A stretch of DNA of 64,000 nt from Terracoccus sp. 273MFTsu3.1 (GTDB lineage: Bacteria; Actinomycetota; Actinomycetes; Actinomycetales; Dermatophilaceae): contig NZ_KB911820.1 of NCBI RefSeq assembly GCF_000383675.1, positions 806,001 to 870,000 of the forward strand. The letters run 5' to 3'. The position numbers and the translations under genes were made by a program. Of the stretch, positions 1 through 9,412 are shown one piece after another (within the stretch, counting starts at the first letter, position 1; every line of letters starts with the position of its first letter). The notes below the pieces were generated by a model. It ran no database searches. It was not told the DNA's origin and saw only the letters and a list, made by a program, of their open reading frames with translations.

Positions 1-2
1 TC

Positions 3-1163
3 GTCGCGTGGGTGCCGCAACGCGCGGCGACCTCCATCGTCGGCCGCACGGTGCGCGACGACGTGCTCACCACCCCGCTCGCGCTCGGGCAGGACCCCGC
101 GACCGCCGGCCGACGGGCCGACGCGCTGCTCGCGGCGCTCGGGCTCGGGCACCTCGCGCAGGCCGACCCACGCCAGCTCTCCGGCGGCGAGCAGCGGCGC
201 CTCGCCATGGCATCGGCCGTCGCGCACGGTCCCGCGCTCGTGCTCGCCGACGAGCCGACCGTCGGGCAGGACCGACTCACGTGGGCTGCCGTGTCCGGCG
301 TCCTGGCAGCCGCGCGTGACGAGGGCGCGGCCGTCGTCGTCACGACCCACGACCCCGGCGTCGTCGACGACGCCGACCGCGTCGTCCGGCTGGAGGCGCC
401 CACCCAGCCGCCGCCCGACCCGGAGCCGGAGCGTCACCCCTTGCTCGCCCGGGTCGGACCCCTGGCCCTGCTCGGGGCGGCCCTGTGCGTCCTGCCCCTG
501 CCCGCGCTGCTCGAGACGTGGCGCCAGGGACTCGCCGTCCTCGTCGTCGAGGTCGTCCTCGGCCTCGTCGGCCTTCTCGCCCCGGGCCGTGGCCGCGCCC
601 CCGAGGGGCGCCTCCGGGGCGTCCTCGCGCGCCTCGCCCCGGCGGCGCTCGCCGTCGTCGGCGTCGCCTGGTCGGCGTGGCTCCTCGGCGGCCGGGACCT
701 CGAGGTCGCCGCGGGAGCCGCCCTGCGCGTCCTCTGCCTGCTCGTGCCCTCGGCCTTCGTCGTCGGCTTCATCGACCCGGAGCGTCTCGGCGACCACCTC
801 GCCCAGCGGCTCCGTCTCCCGGCCCGACCCGTCGTCGCCGCGACGGCGGCGCTCCAACGGCTCCAGTCCTTCGACACCCTGTGGGGCGAGCTCATGACGA
901 CCCGCCGGGTGCGCGGCATCCGGGCCGACCGCGGGGCCCTCGCCCGCGGCCGCGAGGCGGTCGTCGTCACCGGAGGGCTCCTCGTCGGTGCCCTCGGACA
1001 GGCCTCGGCCCTCGCGCTCGCGATGGACGCCCGGGGCTTCGCGGAGGCCCGCCGGCGCACCTGGGCGGGGCCGGCGCCGTGGCGCCTGCCCGACACGCTG
1101 GCCCTCGGCGCCGGCCTGCTCGTGGTCGCCGCGGCCGTCGCGGCCCGGCTGACGCTGTCCTGA
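3..1163 (+). CDS. ECF-type ABC transporter: ATPase fused to EcfT membrane subunit (5' end outside window)
   Basis: Energy-coupling module of a vitamin or metal uptake transporter. The visible protein starts inside the ATPase domain: a Q-loop (VPQ) is followed by the ABC signature LSGGEQRR, Walker B (VLADEPT) and the switch histidine in TTHD. From about residue 145 onward it becomes a polytopic membrane protein with hydrophobic segments and a MDARGF motif, typical of EcfT/CbiQ subunits. Ordinary ECF systems encode ATPase and EcfT separately, so this is a fusion in one chain. The N-terminus, including Walker A, lies upstream of the window, and no substrate-binding S component is visible, so the substrate is unknown. 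Confidence 0.85.
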   Translation, partial: VAWVPQRAATSIVGRTVRDDVLTTPLALGQDPATAGRRADALLAALGLGHLAQADPRQLSGGEQRRLAMASAVAHGPALVLADEPTVGQDRLTWAAVSGVLAAARDEGAAVVVTTHDPGVVDDADRVVRLEAPTQPPPDPEPERHPLLARVGPLALLGAALCVLPLPALLETWRQGLAVLVVEVVLGLVGLLAPGRGRAPEGRLRGVLARLAPAALAVVGVAWSAWLLGGRDLEVAAGAALRVLCLLVPSAFVVGFIDPERLGDHLAQRLRLPARPVVAATAALQRLQSFDTLWGELMTTRRVRGIRADRGALARGREAVVVTGGLLVGALGQASALALAMDARGFAEARRRTWAGPAPWRLPDTLALGAGLLVVAAAVAARLTLS

Positions 1164-1218
1164 CGCCCTCGCGGGGCACAATGGGCGGCGCACACCTGCC
1201 GACAGGAAGGGGCCGCAC

Positions 1219-1755
1219 GTGCCCATGCCAGGCCGACCCCGCCGAGCCACCCGGACCCACCGCACCCCGAGGGCGTATGCCGTCCCGACCATCGCGCTGG
1301 GCCTGTCCGTGTCGCTCGTGCTGGCGATCTCCGGCTGCGGCCAGCCCGCCCCGTCGTCGCCCGACGACGCCGTGGCGCCGACGGTGAGCGTCCCCGTCCA
1401 GCCGACGATCACGGCCGAGACCCCGAGCGACGACGTGCCCGACCCCGTCGACACGACCGACCCCGGCGACGGTGGCCTCTTCGACGCCGCTTCGAGCCTC
1501 ACCGGGGCGACGTGTGCGCCCACGGGCGAGTCGTGGAGCTTCACCGGCACCCTCACGAACTCCGACACGCAGGAGCACACGTTCACCGTGGCGGTCTTCA
1601 TCGTCAAGACCTCCGACGGCTCGGACGTCGCCGGCAAGGAGGTCGAGGTCAAGCTCGCCGCCGGAGCCACCGCGCCGGTCTCCATCAAGGACTTCCACAC
1701 CGGGCCGAGCAAGGGCGTCGAGTGCCTGAGCGGCGTCACGGTGAAGGGCCTCTGA
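1219..1755 (+). CDS. Exported lipoprotein of unknown function
   Basis: A 178-residue lipoprotein. The N-terminus is basic, followed by a hydrophobic stretch ending in a lipobox (AISGC), so the mature protein should be anchored to the outer face of the membrane through that cysteine. A Pro/Thr/Asp-rich linker follows, then a compact domain of about 80 residues with two further cysteines (ATCAP and VECLS), which could form a disulfide and looks beta-rich, similar in style to FxLYD-like domains. The GTG start is chosen because AGGAAGG lies just upstream. The phosphatase gene begins two bases after its stop, suggesting co-transcription. Function not recognised. Confidence 0.75.
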   Translation: MPMPGRPRRATRTHRTPRAYAVPTIALGLSVSLVLAISGCGQPAPSSPDDAVAPTVSVPVQPTITAETPSDDVPDPVDTTDPGDGGLFDAASSLTGATCAPTGESWSFTGTLTNSDTQEHTFTVAVFIVKTSDGSDVAGKEVEVKLAAGATAPVSIKDFHTGPSKGVECLSGVTVKGL

Positions 1756-1756
1756 C

Positions 1757-2353
1757 GTGCGGCTCTACCTCGTGCGGCACGGGCAGACCCACGCCAACGT
1801 CGCCCGTCAGCTCGACACGGCCGTCCCCGGCCTCGACCTCACCGACGAGGGGCGGGCGCAGGCACAGGCCCTCGCCGACCGTCTCGGCGGCGAGGACCTC
1901 GGCGCGATCTACACCTCCGACCTCGTGCGCACCCAGCAGACCGCGGCACCGCTCGCCGGGATGCTCGGTCTCGAGATGGTCGTCCTGCCCGGGCTGCGCG
2001 AGATCCAGGCCGGCGACTACGAGATGTCGACCGAGTGGCAGCCCTACATCGACGCGGTCATCCGCTGGCGCGACGAGCCCGACCACGCGATCCCCGGCGG
2101 CGACAGCGGTGCCGGCTTCATGGAGCGCTACGACGCGGCGATCGCCCGGATCGCCTCCGACGGCCACGAGTCCGCCCTGGCCGTCAGCCACGGGGCCGCC
2201 ATGCGGGTGTGGTGCTCGGCCTCGCTCAGCCTGCCGGCCGACTTCTTCGACGACCGGCGGCTCGACAACGCCCACGTCGTGACGATGGAGGGCGACCCCG
2301 AGGCCGGGTGGCGCCTGCTCGCGTGGGGTGACGAACCGGTCACGCATGGCTGA
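1757..2353 (+). CDS. Histidine phosphatase superfamily protein (phosphoglycerate mutase-like)
   Basis: A 198-residue cytoplasmic phosphatase of the histidine phosphatase fold. The N-terminal LVRHGQT motif holds the phospho-acceptor histidine, LTDEG follows at about residue 30, a conserved glutamate lies in REIQAGDYE, and the second catalytic histidine is in VSHGAAMRV near residue 147. The length is normal for the family. The substrate cannot be told from sequence; relatives act on sugar phosphates, cobalamin precursors or nucleotides. The GTG start follows the preceding stop by one base, and the next gene overlaps its 3' end, so the three genes probably form one transcript. Confidence 0.85.
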   Translation: MRLYLVRHGQTHANVARQLDTAVPGLDLTDEGRAQAQALADRLGGEDLGAIYTSDLVRTQQTAAPLAGMLGLEMVVLPGLREIQAGDYEMSTEWQPYIDAVIRWRDEPDHAIPGGDSGAGFMERYDAAIARIASDGHESALAVSHGAAMRVWCSASLSLPADFFDDRRLDNAHVVTMEGDPEAGWRLLAWGDEPVTHG

Positions 2354-3899
2354 CGCCCGGCCCGCCGGCCCGTGGCGCTGGGCCGGTGCCGTCGCCGGCG
2401 TCGTGCTCGCGGCCGCCTCGTGGGGCTCGGGTGCCCTGCCGCGGCTCAACACCGGGGTGCTCTGGCCTGGCGTCGCCTGGTGGACGCCCAAGGGTGGCTC
2501 ACCCCTGCTCGCCACCGTCGCGGTGCTGGCGATGGGCCTGCTCGTCCTCGCGTGGTGGCGCCTGCGTGACGCCGACGTGTCCGTGCGCTGGTGGTGGGTG
2601 ACGATCGCGCTGTGGTTCGCGCCGCTCGTGGCCGCAATGCCGCTCTACAGCCGCGACCTCTACTCCTACGCCGCCCAGGGCCTGCTCTGGGACCAGGGCC
2701 TCAGCCCCTACGACCACGTCGTCCGTGAGCTCGACTCGCCGTGGCGCGACTCGACGGCGCCGACGTGGCTCGACAGCCCGACGCCCTACGGGCCCGTCTG
2801 GCTGCTCCTCGCCCGGGCCGTCGCGTCGGTCTCGGGCGAGCTGTGGGTCGCGCTCCTGCTCCTCCGCCTCCTCGCCGTGGCCGGCGTCGTCGTCATGGCG
2901 TGGGCGGTGCCCGACGTCGCCCGTCGGATCGGCTGGTCGCCGGTCCTGGCGCTCTGGCTCGGCGTCGCGGTGCCGCTCGTCGGTGCGCACTTCGTCGGGG
3001 GAGCCCACAACGACGCCCTCATGGTGGCCGCGGCGCTGGGTGGGCTGGCCCTGGCGCTGCGCGGGCGGTTCATCCTCGCCTGCGTCGTCGTCGCGCTCGG
3101 GGCCATGGTCAAGGTCACGGCCGTCATCGCGCTGCCGTTCGTCGTCATCCTCTGGGCCCGCCACATCGCGGCCGCACACCCCCCGAGGACGGAGGGGACG
3201 GCATACGCCCGCTGGGGTGACGTCGTGCGCGCGGGCGCGCTGACCGTGCTGTGCTCGGGCGTCCCCATGGTGCTCGGCGGCGTCGTGACCGGGCTCGGGT
3301 TCTCGTGGCTCAACCCGACGGGGACCCCGGGCAAGAACGAGCAGTGGACGTCGCTGCCGACGTCGATCGGGATCACCGTCGGTGCCGTCGGGCACCTGCT
3401 CGGCCACGACGAGTGGCGCGACACGGGCATCGCGACCGCGCGGGCCCTGGGACTCGTCGTGCTGGCCCTGCTACTCGCGCTCGTCTGGCTCGCGGCGCTC
3501 AAGCCGGCGGACACCAGCGGCCTCGCTGCGGAGGATGCCGCGGCCGAGCCGCTCCTGCGACCGGTGCGCGGGGTCGCCTGGGCCATGCTCGCCGTCGTCG
3601 TGCTCGCCCCGGTCTTCCTCGGGTGGTACTACCTCTGGGCGCTCCCGTTCTTCGCGGTGTCGCTCGGCGCCCTCTGGCAGGCGCGGCTCGAACGACCCCT
3701 CGCCGTCGTCGCGACCGTCGTGTGCTTCGCGACGCTGCCCGAGGGCTACAGCCTCGGTCTCACGACGACGGCCGTCGGGGTCCCGGTCGCGCTCGTCGTC
3801 CTCGTGCTGCTGCTGCGGCGCGGGCTGCGCACCGCCCGCCGCACCGACTGGCGGCACCTGCTCGACCTCGACGTCCCGCTCCTTCGCCGTTCGCGGTGA
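2346..3899 (+). CDS. mptB: Polyprenol-phosphomannose-dependent alpha-1,6-mannosyltransferase (MptB family)
   Basis: A multi-pass membrane glycosyltransferase of the GT-C fold that uses polyprenol-phosphate-mannose to build the alpha-1,6-mannan backbone of lipomannan-type glycans in actinobacteria. After the first membrane segments comes the diagnostic luminal region with YSRDLYSYAAQG and TPYGPVW, where GT-C enzymes keep their acidic catalytic residues; more than ten hydrophobic segments follow. The ATG at 2346 is favoured; a GTG 18 bases upstream is also in frame. The start lies within the 3' end of the phosphatase gene, indicating translational coupling. Acceptor specificity is inferred from family only. 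Confidence 0.82.
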   Translation: MADARPAGPWRWAGAVAGVVLAAASWGSGALPRLNTGVLWPGVAWWTPKGGSPLLATVAVLAMGLLVLAWWRLRDADVSVRWWWVTIALWFAPLVAAMPLYSRDLYSYAAQGLLWDQGLSPYDHVVRELDSPWRDSTAPTWLDSPTPYGPVWLLLARAVASVSGELWVALLLLRLLAVAGVVVMAWAVPDVARRIGWSPVLALWLGVAVPLVGAHFVGGAHNDALMVAAALGGLALALRGRFILACVVVALGAMVKVTAVIALPFVVILWARHIAAAHPPRTEGTAYARWGDVVRAGALTVLCSGVPMVLGGVVTGLGFSWLNPTGTPGKNEQWTSLPTSIGITVGAVGHLLGHDEWRDTGIATARALGLVVLALLLALVWLAALKPADTSGLAAEDAAAEPLLRPVRGVAWAMLAVVVLAPVFLGWYYLWALPFFAVSLGALWQARLERPLAVVATVVCFATLPEGYSLGLTTTAVGVPVALVVLVLLLRRGLRTARRTDWRHLLDLDVPLLRRSR

Positions 3900-4025
3900 C
3901 CTCGGCACCGGGGCCCGGTGTCGCGGGTGCCGCGATCCCCGTGGACGGCACGCTGCCGGGTCACGGATCGGCGACAGTTGCCGGCGTCCCCGACGGCACG
4001 GGGCCCGGTGCCGGACACTGTCCCG

Positions 4026-4559
4026 GTGAGTGACTCCGGCTTCGTCGACGAGGCCCCCCTCGGCTCCCCGGACGGTGCCTCCGACCGCCCTGCGCGGCCC
4101 CGGTCCGCACGGAGCCGACGGCGTCCCGGCCCGGCGGCCATCGTCCTCGTCGTGCTCCTCGTCGGCCTCGTGGCCTTCGGCGGCTGGGCCTGGTCGAGCC
4201 GCGTCCACGCCGACGACGTCGCCGCCTACGAGTCGCTCGCGCGCGAGGTCGACGTGCTCGACCGCTCCATGGTCCCGCTCGGGCACAGCGAGCTCCCACC
4301 GTGCCGCGAGGGGGTGGACGGGCGCATCACCCGCACCTACCCGCCCTCGACCGGGCCGCAGGCCGCCGAGCTCGTCGGTTACCTCGAGCAGTCGGGCTGG
4401 ACCGTCCGGCCGGCCGCCCCGCCGGGCTTCGCCCACCTGACGCGCACCGCGTCGGGGCACGTGCTCACCATCGACGTGGTCGCGGCGAGCGAGTCCTCGC
4501 TCGTCGAGTCGCTCACCGCGACGAGCCCCGCCGGTGGCTTCGGCTGCCTCCTGCGCTGA
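4026..4559 (+). CDS. Single-pass membrane-anchored protein, unknown function
   Basis: A 177-residue protein with a polar Asp/Ser/Pro/Arg-rich N-terminus, one strongly hydrophobic segment at roughly residues 38-58 (AAIVLVVLLVGLVAFGGW) and a soluble C-terminal domain that should face outside. That domain holds two cysteines (LPPCRE and FGCLLR) that could pair. The GTG at 4026 is preferred to a start about 108 bases upstream because the extra residues are of low quality and would run into the mptB trailer region. No family recognised. Confidence 0.65.
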   Translation: MSDSGFVDEAPLGSPDGASDRPARPRSARSRRRPGPAAIVLVVLLVGLVAFGGWAWSSRVHADDVAAYESLAREVDVLDRSMVPLGHSELPPCREGVDGRITRTYPPSTGPQAAELVGYLEQSGWTVRPAAPPGFAHLTRTASGHVLTIDVVAASESSLVESLTATSPAGGFGCLLR

Positions 4560-4646
4560 CCGCCACACCGATGCGTGATCCACCGCACGGGCCACATGGT
4601 GGGAATGACGCGGTCCACGGCACACGGCGGTGGGACGCTGGTCCAC

Positions 4647-5861
4647 ATGCGCGCGGTGACCCAGAGCAAGAAGCTGCAGAACGTCTGTTACGAGATCCGT
4701 GGTCCCGTGCTGGCCGAGGCCAAGCGGCTCGAGGACGAGGGGCACCGCATCCTCAAGCTCAACATCGGCAACCCCGCGCCATTCGGCTTCGAGGCGCCGG
4801 AGGACATCCTCGTCGACGTCATCCAGGAGCTGCCGACCGCGCAGGGCTACAGCGACAGCAAGGGCATCCTGTCGGCCCGGCGCGCCGTCAAGCAGCACTA
4901 CGAGGTCCGCGACTTCCCGCCCGTCGGTGTCGAGGACATCTACCTCGGCAACGGGGTCAGCGAGCTCATCGTCATGGCGATGCAGGGCCTGCTCGACAAC
5001 GGCGACGAGGTGCTCATCCCGGCCCCCGACTACCCCCTGTGGACCGCGGCCGCGAGCCTCGCCGGCGGCAACGCCGTCCACTACGTCTGCGACGAGCAGG
5101 CCGGCTGGGCGCCCGACCTCGACGACATCCGCAGCAAGATCACCGACCGCACGCGGGCCATCGTCGTCATCAACCCGAACAACCCGACGGGTGCCGTCTA
5201 CCCGCGCGAGGTCCTCGAGGCCATCGCGCAGGTCGCCCGCGAGCACGAGCTGATCATCATGGCCGACGAGATCTACGACAAGATCCTCTACGACGGCGCG
5301 ACGCACACCTCGATCGCGGCCCTGGCTCCCGACCTGCTCTGCCTGACCTTCAACGGCCTGTCCAAGGCCTACCGGGTGGCCGGTTTCCGCTCCGGCTGGC
5401 TCGTCATCTCCGGACCCAAGGAGCATGCGCGCAACTACCTCGAGGGCCTCGACATCCTCGCCAACATGCGTCTGTGCGCCAACGTCCCGGCGCAGCACGC
5501 GATCCAGGTGGCGCTCGGCGGCTACCAGTCGATCAACGAGCTGATCCTGCCCGGCGGCCGCCTGCTCGAGCAGCGCAACGTCGCCTGGGAGATGCTCAAC
5601 CAGATCCCGGGCGTGTCGGTGACCAAGCCCGAGGGGGCGCTCTACCTCTTCCCACGGCTCGACCCGAGGGTCCACGACATCCGTGACGACGAGCGCTTCG
5701 CCCTCGACCTGCTGCGCGACCAGAAGATGCTCATCGTGCACGGCACGGGCTTCAACTGGGCGACACCCGACCACTTCCGGCTCGTCTTCCTGCCGCGCGT
5801 CGAGGACCTCGAGGACGCCGTCGGACGCCTCGAGAAGTTCCTCTCGACCTACTCCCAGTAG
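4647..5861 (+). CDS. PLP-dependent aminotransferase, AlaA/AspC fold type I
   Basis: A 404-residue cytosolic class I aminotransferase, closest in style to the alanine/glutamate-pyruvate aminotransferase AlaA. The start region QNVCYEIRGPV and the substrate loop NIGNPAPFGF are typical. INPNNPTGAVY holds the conserved PLP-contact asparagine, MADEIYDK the aspartate that binds the pyridine nitrogen, and NGLSKAYRVAGFRSGW the Schiff-base lysine; the arginine near the C-terminus (DHFRLVFLP) binds the substrate carboxylate. The ATG at 4647 is chosen because earlier in-frame starts add only non-conserved residues. It stands alone, with a 10-base gap to a convergent gene. Confidence 0.88.
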   Translation: MRAVTQSKKLQNVCYEIRGPVLAEAKRLEDEGHRILKLNIGNPAPFGFEAPEDILVDVIQELPTAQGYSDSKGILSARRAVKQHYEVRDFPPVGVEDIYLGNGVSELIVMAMQGLLDNGDEVLIPAPDYPLWTAAASLAGGNAVHYVCDEQAGWAPDLDDIRSKITDRTRAIVVINPNNPTGAVYPREVLEAIAQVAREHELIIMADEIYDKILYDGATHTSIAALAPDLLCLTFNGLSKAYRVAGFRSGWLVISGPKEHARNYLEGLDILANMRLCANVPAQHAIQVALGGYQSINELILPGGRLLEQRNVAWEMLNQIPGVSVTKPEGALYLFPRLDPRVHDIRDDERFALDLLRDQKMLIVHGTGFNWATPDHFRLVFLPRVEDLEDAVGRLEKFLSTYSQ

Positions 5862-5871
5862 GCCGTTCGGG

Positions 5872-6153
5872 TCAGCGCGAGGTGGCCCACCACTTGAGGA
5901 GCAGTCCGAGCACGATGCCCCACACGACGGTGAGCAGCAGGCTGATGCCGGCGGCCAGCAGCGCGGGTCGGCGTCCGCCCGGCTCGCGGCGCACGAGGCT
6001 GATCCCGGCAAGCGCCAGACCGAGCAGCTGCGGCAGGAAGACGAACCCGAAGACGACCGCCGACAGCGACGCCACGACCGCACCCCGGGCGATCGGCGCC
6101 CCGGCGGCCAGTCTCGCGGACGCGGCGTCGCGGGGACGATCAGGCTCGCTCAC
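5872..6153 (-). CDS. Small two-pass membrane protein, DUF4190-like
   Basis: A 93-residue protein with a short charged N-terminus and two hydrophobic hairpin segments (GAVVASLSAVVFGFVFLP and ISLLLTVVWGIVLGLLLKWW), joined by a basic loop (VRREPGGRR). That arrangement matches DUF4190-type inner-membrane proteins, whose function is unknown. The GTG start at 6153 lies only 15 bases from the divergent lipoprotein start at 6169, so the two genes must share or overlap promoters. It converges on the aminotransferase. Confidence 0.65.
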   Translation of the reverse strand: MSEPDRPRDAASARLAAGAPIARGAVVASLSAVVFGFVFLPQLLGLALAGISLVRREPGGRRPALLAAGISLLLTVVWGIVLGLLLKWWATSR

Positions 6154-6168
6154 GCGTTCAGGGTAACG

Positions 6169-6618
6169 ATGAACACGAAGACACCGGCGCACGCTCCGCG
6201 ACCGTATGCCGTCCGCCCGGCTCTGCGCGGGGCGCTCGCTGCCGGGGTCGGCCTCGTCGTCGTCCTGTCCATCGCCGCTTGTGGCGGGTCGGACCCGACC
6301 CTCGGTGACCTGCCGGCGGGAGTGGCGGACGCCCGGCCGAGCATCTCGGCGGAGGAAGCGCAGTTCGTCCTCGCCGCGCAGCAGCTCGGGGCGTCGGTGA
6401 CGGGCGCCACGGTCGACGACGACATCGAGACCGGGACGACGACGTGCTGGGCCCTGAAGAACGGCGGCGTCGAGCTGGCCCAGATCGCGGTCGACGACGA
6501 GGACAAGCCGCTCGGCAACACCGGGGACGCGCTGCGCACGAAGCAGCTGATGGCCGCCGGCGTGCAGGCGTTCTGCCCCGACTACGACGACCAGGTCTCC
6601 CAGCTCGACCTGCCCTGA
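6169..6618 (+). CDS. Lipoprotein, DUF732-like
   Basis: A 149-residue lipoprotein with a hydrophobic signal segment and lipobox SIAAC. The mature part begins with a Gly/Asp/Pro linker, then an alpha-helical domain (EEAQFVLAAQQLG) with two later cysteines (TTTCWALKNGG and AFCPDY). The layout resembles the DUF732 family of small exported actinobacterial proteins in which a helix pair is closed by a disulfide; that match is tentative. No ribosome-binding site is obvious and the divergent gene starts 15 bases away, which fits a leaderless or very short 5' leader. Confidence 0.65.
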   Translation: MNTKTPAHAPRPYAVRPALRGALAAGVGLVVVLSIAACGGSDPTLGDLPAGVADARPSISAEEAQFVLAAQQLGASVTGATVDDDIETGTTTCWALKNGGVELAQIAVDDEDKPLGNTGDALRTKQLMAAGVQAFCPDYDDQVSQLDLP

Positions 6619-6658
6619 CGGCGGTCGCGAGCACGCTCTCGGGGCCGGCCCCGGGTCG

Positions 6659-8173
6659 TCAGATCCAGCCGGGCGGGGCCGGCACGACGATGCCGACGAT
6701 GCCGGGCAGGCTCCCGGCCCGACCCAGGTCGACGACCGGGCCCGACGTGGACCGCGCCGCGATCTCGCGGCACTCGATGCCGATGCACCAGCGCGGCACG
6801 CGACCGTCCTGCTCGACCCGGACGGCCATGAAGAGGGTGCTCGCCATGAGCCGGCCCGAGCGGGTGTCCTTGAGAGCGGGGTCCTGGTAGACGACGACGG
6901 TCGGCGGGGCGGTCCCGGTCGGGTGCGCCGTCGCGGCCTCGGCGAGCGCGGCATACTGCCGGCGCGTGTCCTGGTGCGTGCCGATGTCGGCTCGCCACGC
7001 GAGGACCCCGCACGCAGCGAGCACCGCGAGCAGCGCCGTCGCGACGCGGGCGGTCGGCGTCACGCCGGGCTGAGGCGTGGGCGCTCGCCCGACGTGCACC
7101 CCCGCGACCGCGCCGCGGTCGACGAGGAGCAGGGCGACGGCCACCACCGCCGCGAGCCACGTCCACAGCTGGCCACGGGCCTCGGTGACGAGGCCCGTCG
7201 CGAGGGTCTGAGCAGCGTCAATGCCGCACGCGACGGCGAGGGCGAGGAGGAGACGCTGCAGCCGGGGTCGCACGACCGCGTCCCTCCAGCCGAGGGCCAC
7301 GGCGGCGATCGCCACGACTGCGACCCACCACTGCGCAGCCCAGAGCGAGCCCGCGGCCGACAGCCACCGACGAGCGTTGACGCCGAGGGCGTCGAGCGAG
7401 GTCAACGGGTTGGCCTGGCGCCAGCCGGCGACCTCGATGCCGAAGTGCCCGTTGACGACCCAGTTGAGCGAGTAGGCCACCGCGACACCAGCGGCGAATC
7501 CGGCGGCCCAGCCGACGACGACGAGAAGCACCCTGCGCCACGGGGCCTCCCGCAGCGACACGACGGCCAGGACGAGCAGCACGAGGGCGATCGGTGGGTA
7601 GGTGAGCACGGAGGCGATGCCGCTGAGGACGAGCCAGGCCACCAGCCACCGCCCCGAGCGAGCGGCTCCGGGCAGGAGCCAGACCGCGCCGGCGGCCACG
7701 AGGGCCGACGGCGTCAACGCCCCGGGCCAGTAGAGCAGCTGGACCCAGACCGGCGAGGCGAAGAGCGCCGCGCCGAGGAGCGCGTCGGTGACGGGCCGGG
7801 GACGCACCCCGGTCCGGTGGAGCACCCGCCAGATGCCCGCCACGAGGAGCGCGTACGCGGCGGCATACGTCAGGGCGGCGGTCGTGACGGTGCCGTGCTG
7901 TCCGACCAGCCACCACCAGCCGGAGTTGAGCCACCGCCCCTCGCTCACGTTGTAGTACGACGGTGGCACCGCCCCCGGCGAGCCCTCGGGCAGCAGGAAC
8001 GCCCAGTCGTCCTGGCGGATGAAGGGAGTCACCGCCTGAGCGACTCCCTCGGTCACGACGAACGCGGCGGCGATGACGGCGGCGACGCGCAGGCGCACGC
8101 CGACCCGCGGCGTGACGCCGGGCAGGCGCACACCTCGGCGTTCGGACGCGGGGGCGAGGGTCTCGGTCGACAT
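6659..8173 (-). CDS. Large polytopic membrane protein, possible GT-C-like glycosyltransferase
   Basis: A 504-residue protein with roughly ten hydrophobic segments. The first luminal loop after transmembrane helix 1 carries [13 protein letters not shown] and [11 protein letters not shown]; an Asp-Asp pair followed by a GRW motif in this position resembles the catalytic loop of GtrII-like and other GT-C glycosyltransferases. A soluble C-terminal domain of about 120 residues with two cysteines ([10 protein letters not shown]) follows the last helix. Two starts are possible, ATG 8173 (used here) or GTG 8188. The glycosyltransferase role is inference from topology; no partner gene is adjacent. Confidence 0.6.
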   Translation of the reverse strand: MSTETLAPASERRGVRLPGVTPRVGVRLRVAAVIAAAFVVTEGVAQAVTPFIRQDDWAFLLPEGSPGAVPPSYYNVSEGRWLNSGWWWLVGQHGTVTTAALTYAAAYALLVAGIWRVLHRTGVRPRPVTDALLGAALFASPVWVQLLYWPGALTPSALVAAGAVWLLPGAARSGRWLVAWLVLSGIASVLTYPPIALVLLVLAVVSLREAPWRRVLLVVVGWAAGFAAGVAVAYSLNWVVNGHFGIEVAGWRQANPLTSLDALGVNARRWLSAAGSLWAAQWWVAVVAIAAVALGWRDAVVRPRLQRLLLALAVACGIDAAQTLATGLVTEARGQLWTWLAAVVAVALLLVDRGAVAGVHVGRAPTPQPGVTPTARVATALLAVLAACGVLAWRADIGTHQDTRRQYAALAEAATAHPTGTAPPTVVVYQDPALKDTRSGRLMASTLFMAVRVEQDGRVPRWCIGIECREIAARSTSGPVVDLGRAGSLPGIVGIVVPAPPGWI

Positions 8174-8349
8174 GGTGGTGGCGCTCACGGGGTCGGGACG
8201 ACACGGACCTGCCGTCCGTGTCGGTGAACCATAGGTACCCAAAGTGCGCCTCCACCGCATCCGGTGCCCGCCTCTCAGACGTGCGCAGGGGCTCGTCCGG
8301 ACCGTGGGTCCCCGGAATACGGGGCCCCGGCCTGCCCGTTGGCACCCAC

Positions 8350-9363
8350 GTGAGTCCTGCCCCGAGAGCCCAGTTGAACATCCTCGATCTCGTCCCCGTC
8401 CTCGACGGTGGCAGCGCCGGTGAGGCCATCGCCTCGACGGTCGACATCGCCCGGCACGCCGAGAAGTGGGGGTACCAGCGCTACTGGATGGCGGAGCACC
8501 ACAACATGCGCGGCGTCGCGTCGAGCTCGACGGCCGTGCTCATCGGCCACGTCGCCGACCAGACCGAGACGATCCGCGTCGGCGCCGGCGGGATCATGCT
8601 GCCCAACCACGCACCGTACGTCGTCGCCGAGCAGTTCGGCACGCTCGCGACGATCCACCCGGGCCGCATCGACCTCGGGCTCGGCCGCGCCCCGGGCACC
8701 GACCCCTTCACGACCCGCGCCCTGCGCCGCAACGAGGCCGCCGCGATGAACTTCGCCGGCGAGGTCGAGGAGCTCATCGGCTACCTCGGCGACCCGGACC
8801 CCGACGCCAAGGTCCGTGCCATCCCCGGTGAAGGCACCCACGTGCCCATCTGGATCCTCGGGTCGAGCCACGGTGGCGCCCAGGTGGCGGCCGCCCTCGG
8901 CCTGCCCTACTCCTTCGCCTCGCACTTCGCGCCGGCCGCGCTGATGAGCGCTCTCGAGGTCTACCGCTCCCGGTTCACGCCGTCGACCGAGCCCGGCGGC
9001 CTCGACGCCCCCCGTTCGATGGCCGGCGTCAACGTCATGGTCGCCGACACGACGGCCGAGGCCGAGCGCCTCTTCACGAGCGTGCTCCAGCGCTTCCACG
9101 GCATCGTCACCGGCCGCCGGGCCGGGCTGCCCGAGCCGGAGGGCGACATCGCGAGCCTCATGGCGCAGTGGTCACCGGCGGAGCGCCAGGCGGTGAACGA
9201 GATGACCCGGGTCTCGCTCGTCGGCACACCCGCCGAGGTGCGTGACGGGCTCGCGGGCTTCGTCGAGGCCACGGGCGTCGACGAGGTCATCGTCACGTGC
9301 GGCGCCCACGACCACGAGGCACGGCTGCGCTCCTACGAGCTCCTCGCCGACGCCTGGCTCTGA
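8350..9363 (+). CDS. LLM-class flavin-dependent oxidoreductase (bacterial luciferase-like)
   Basis: A 337-residue TIM-barrel monooxygenase-type protein using FMN or F420. The motifs are [11 protein letters not shown] at the first strand, YWMAEHHNM with the conserved histidines, [17 protein letters not shown], and [12 protein letters not shown]. This last series matches the actinobacterial MsnO8-like subgroup of the LLM class. The GTG at 8350 puts the first beta-strand ten residues from the N-terminus, as is usual; an in-frame extension to 8218 adds an implausible basic leader. The substrate is unknown. It is followed 49 bases later by OsmC. Confidence 0.85.
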   Translation: MSPAPRAQLNILDLVPVLDGGSAGEAIASTVDIARHAEKWGYQRYWMAEHHNMRGVASSSTAVLIGHVADQTETIRVGAGGIMLPNHAPYVVAEQFGTLATIHPGRIDLGLGRAPGTDPFTTRALRRNEAAAMNFAGEVEELIGYLGDPDPDAKVRAIPGEGTHVPIWILGSSHGGAQVAAALGLPYSFASHFAPAALMSALEVYRSRFTPSTEPGGLDAPRSMAGVNVMVADTTAEAERLFTSVLQRFHGIVTGRRAGLPEPEGDIASLMAQWSPAERQAVNEMTRVSLVGTPAEVRDGLAGFVEATGVDEVIVTCGAHDHEARLRSYELLADAWL

Positions 9364-9412
9364 GCTCCGGACGCGACGAGCCGCCACCCACGACCTCTGA
9401 GAGGCTGCACCC

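Noticed and set aside
3471-6083. An 870-codon open frame on the minus strand.
   Set aside because: It runs antiparallel through mptB and the aminotransferase, both with clear family motifs. Long antisense frames are expected in very GC-rich DNA, and its composition is repetitive Arg/Glu/Val.
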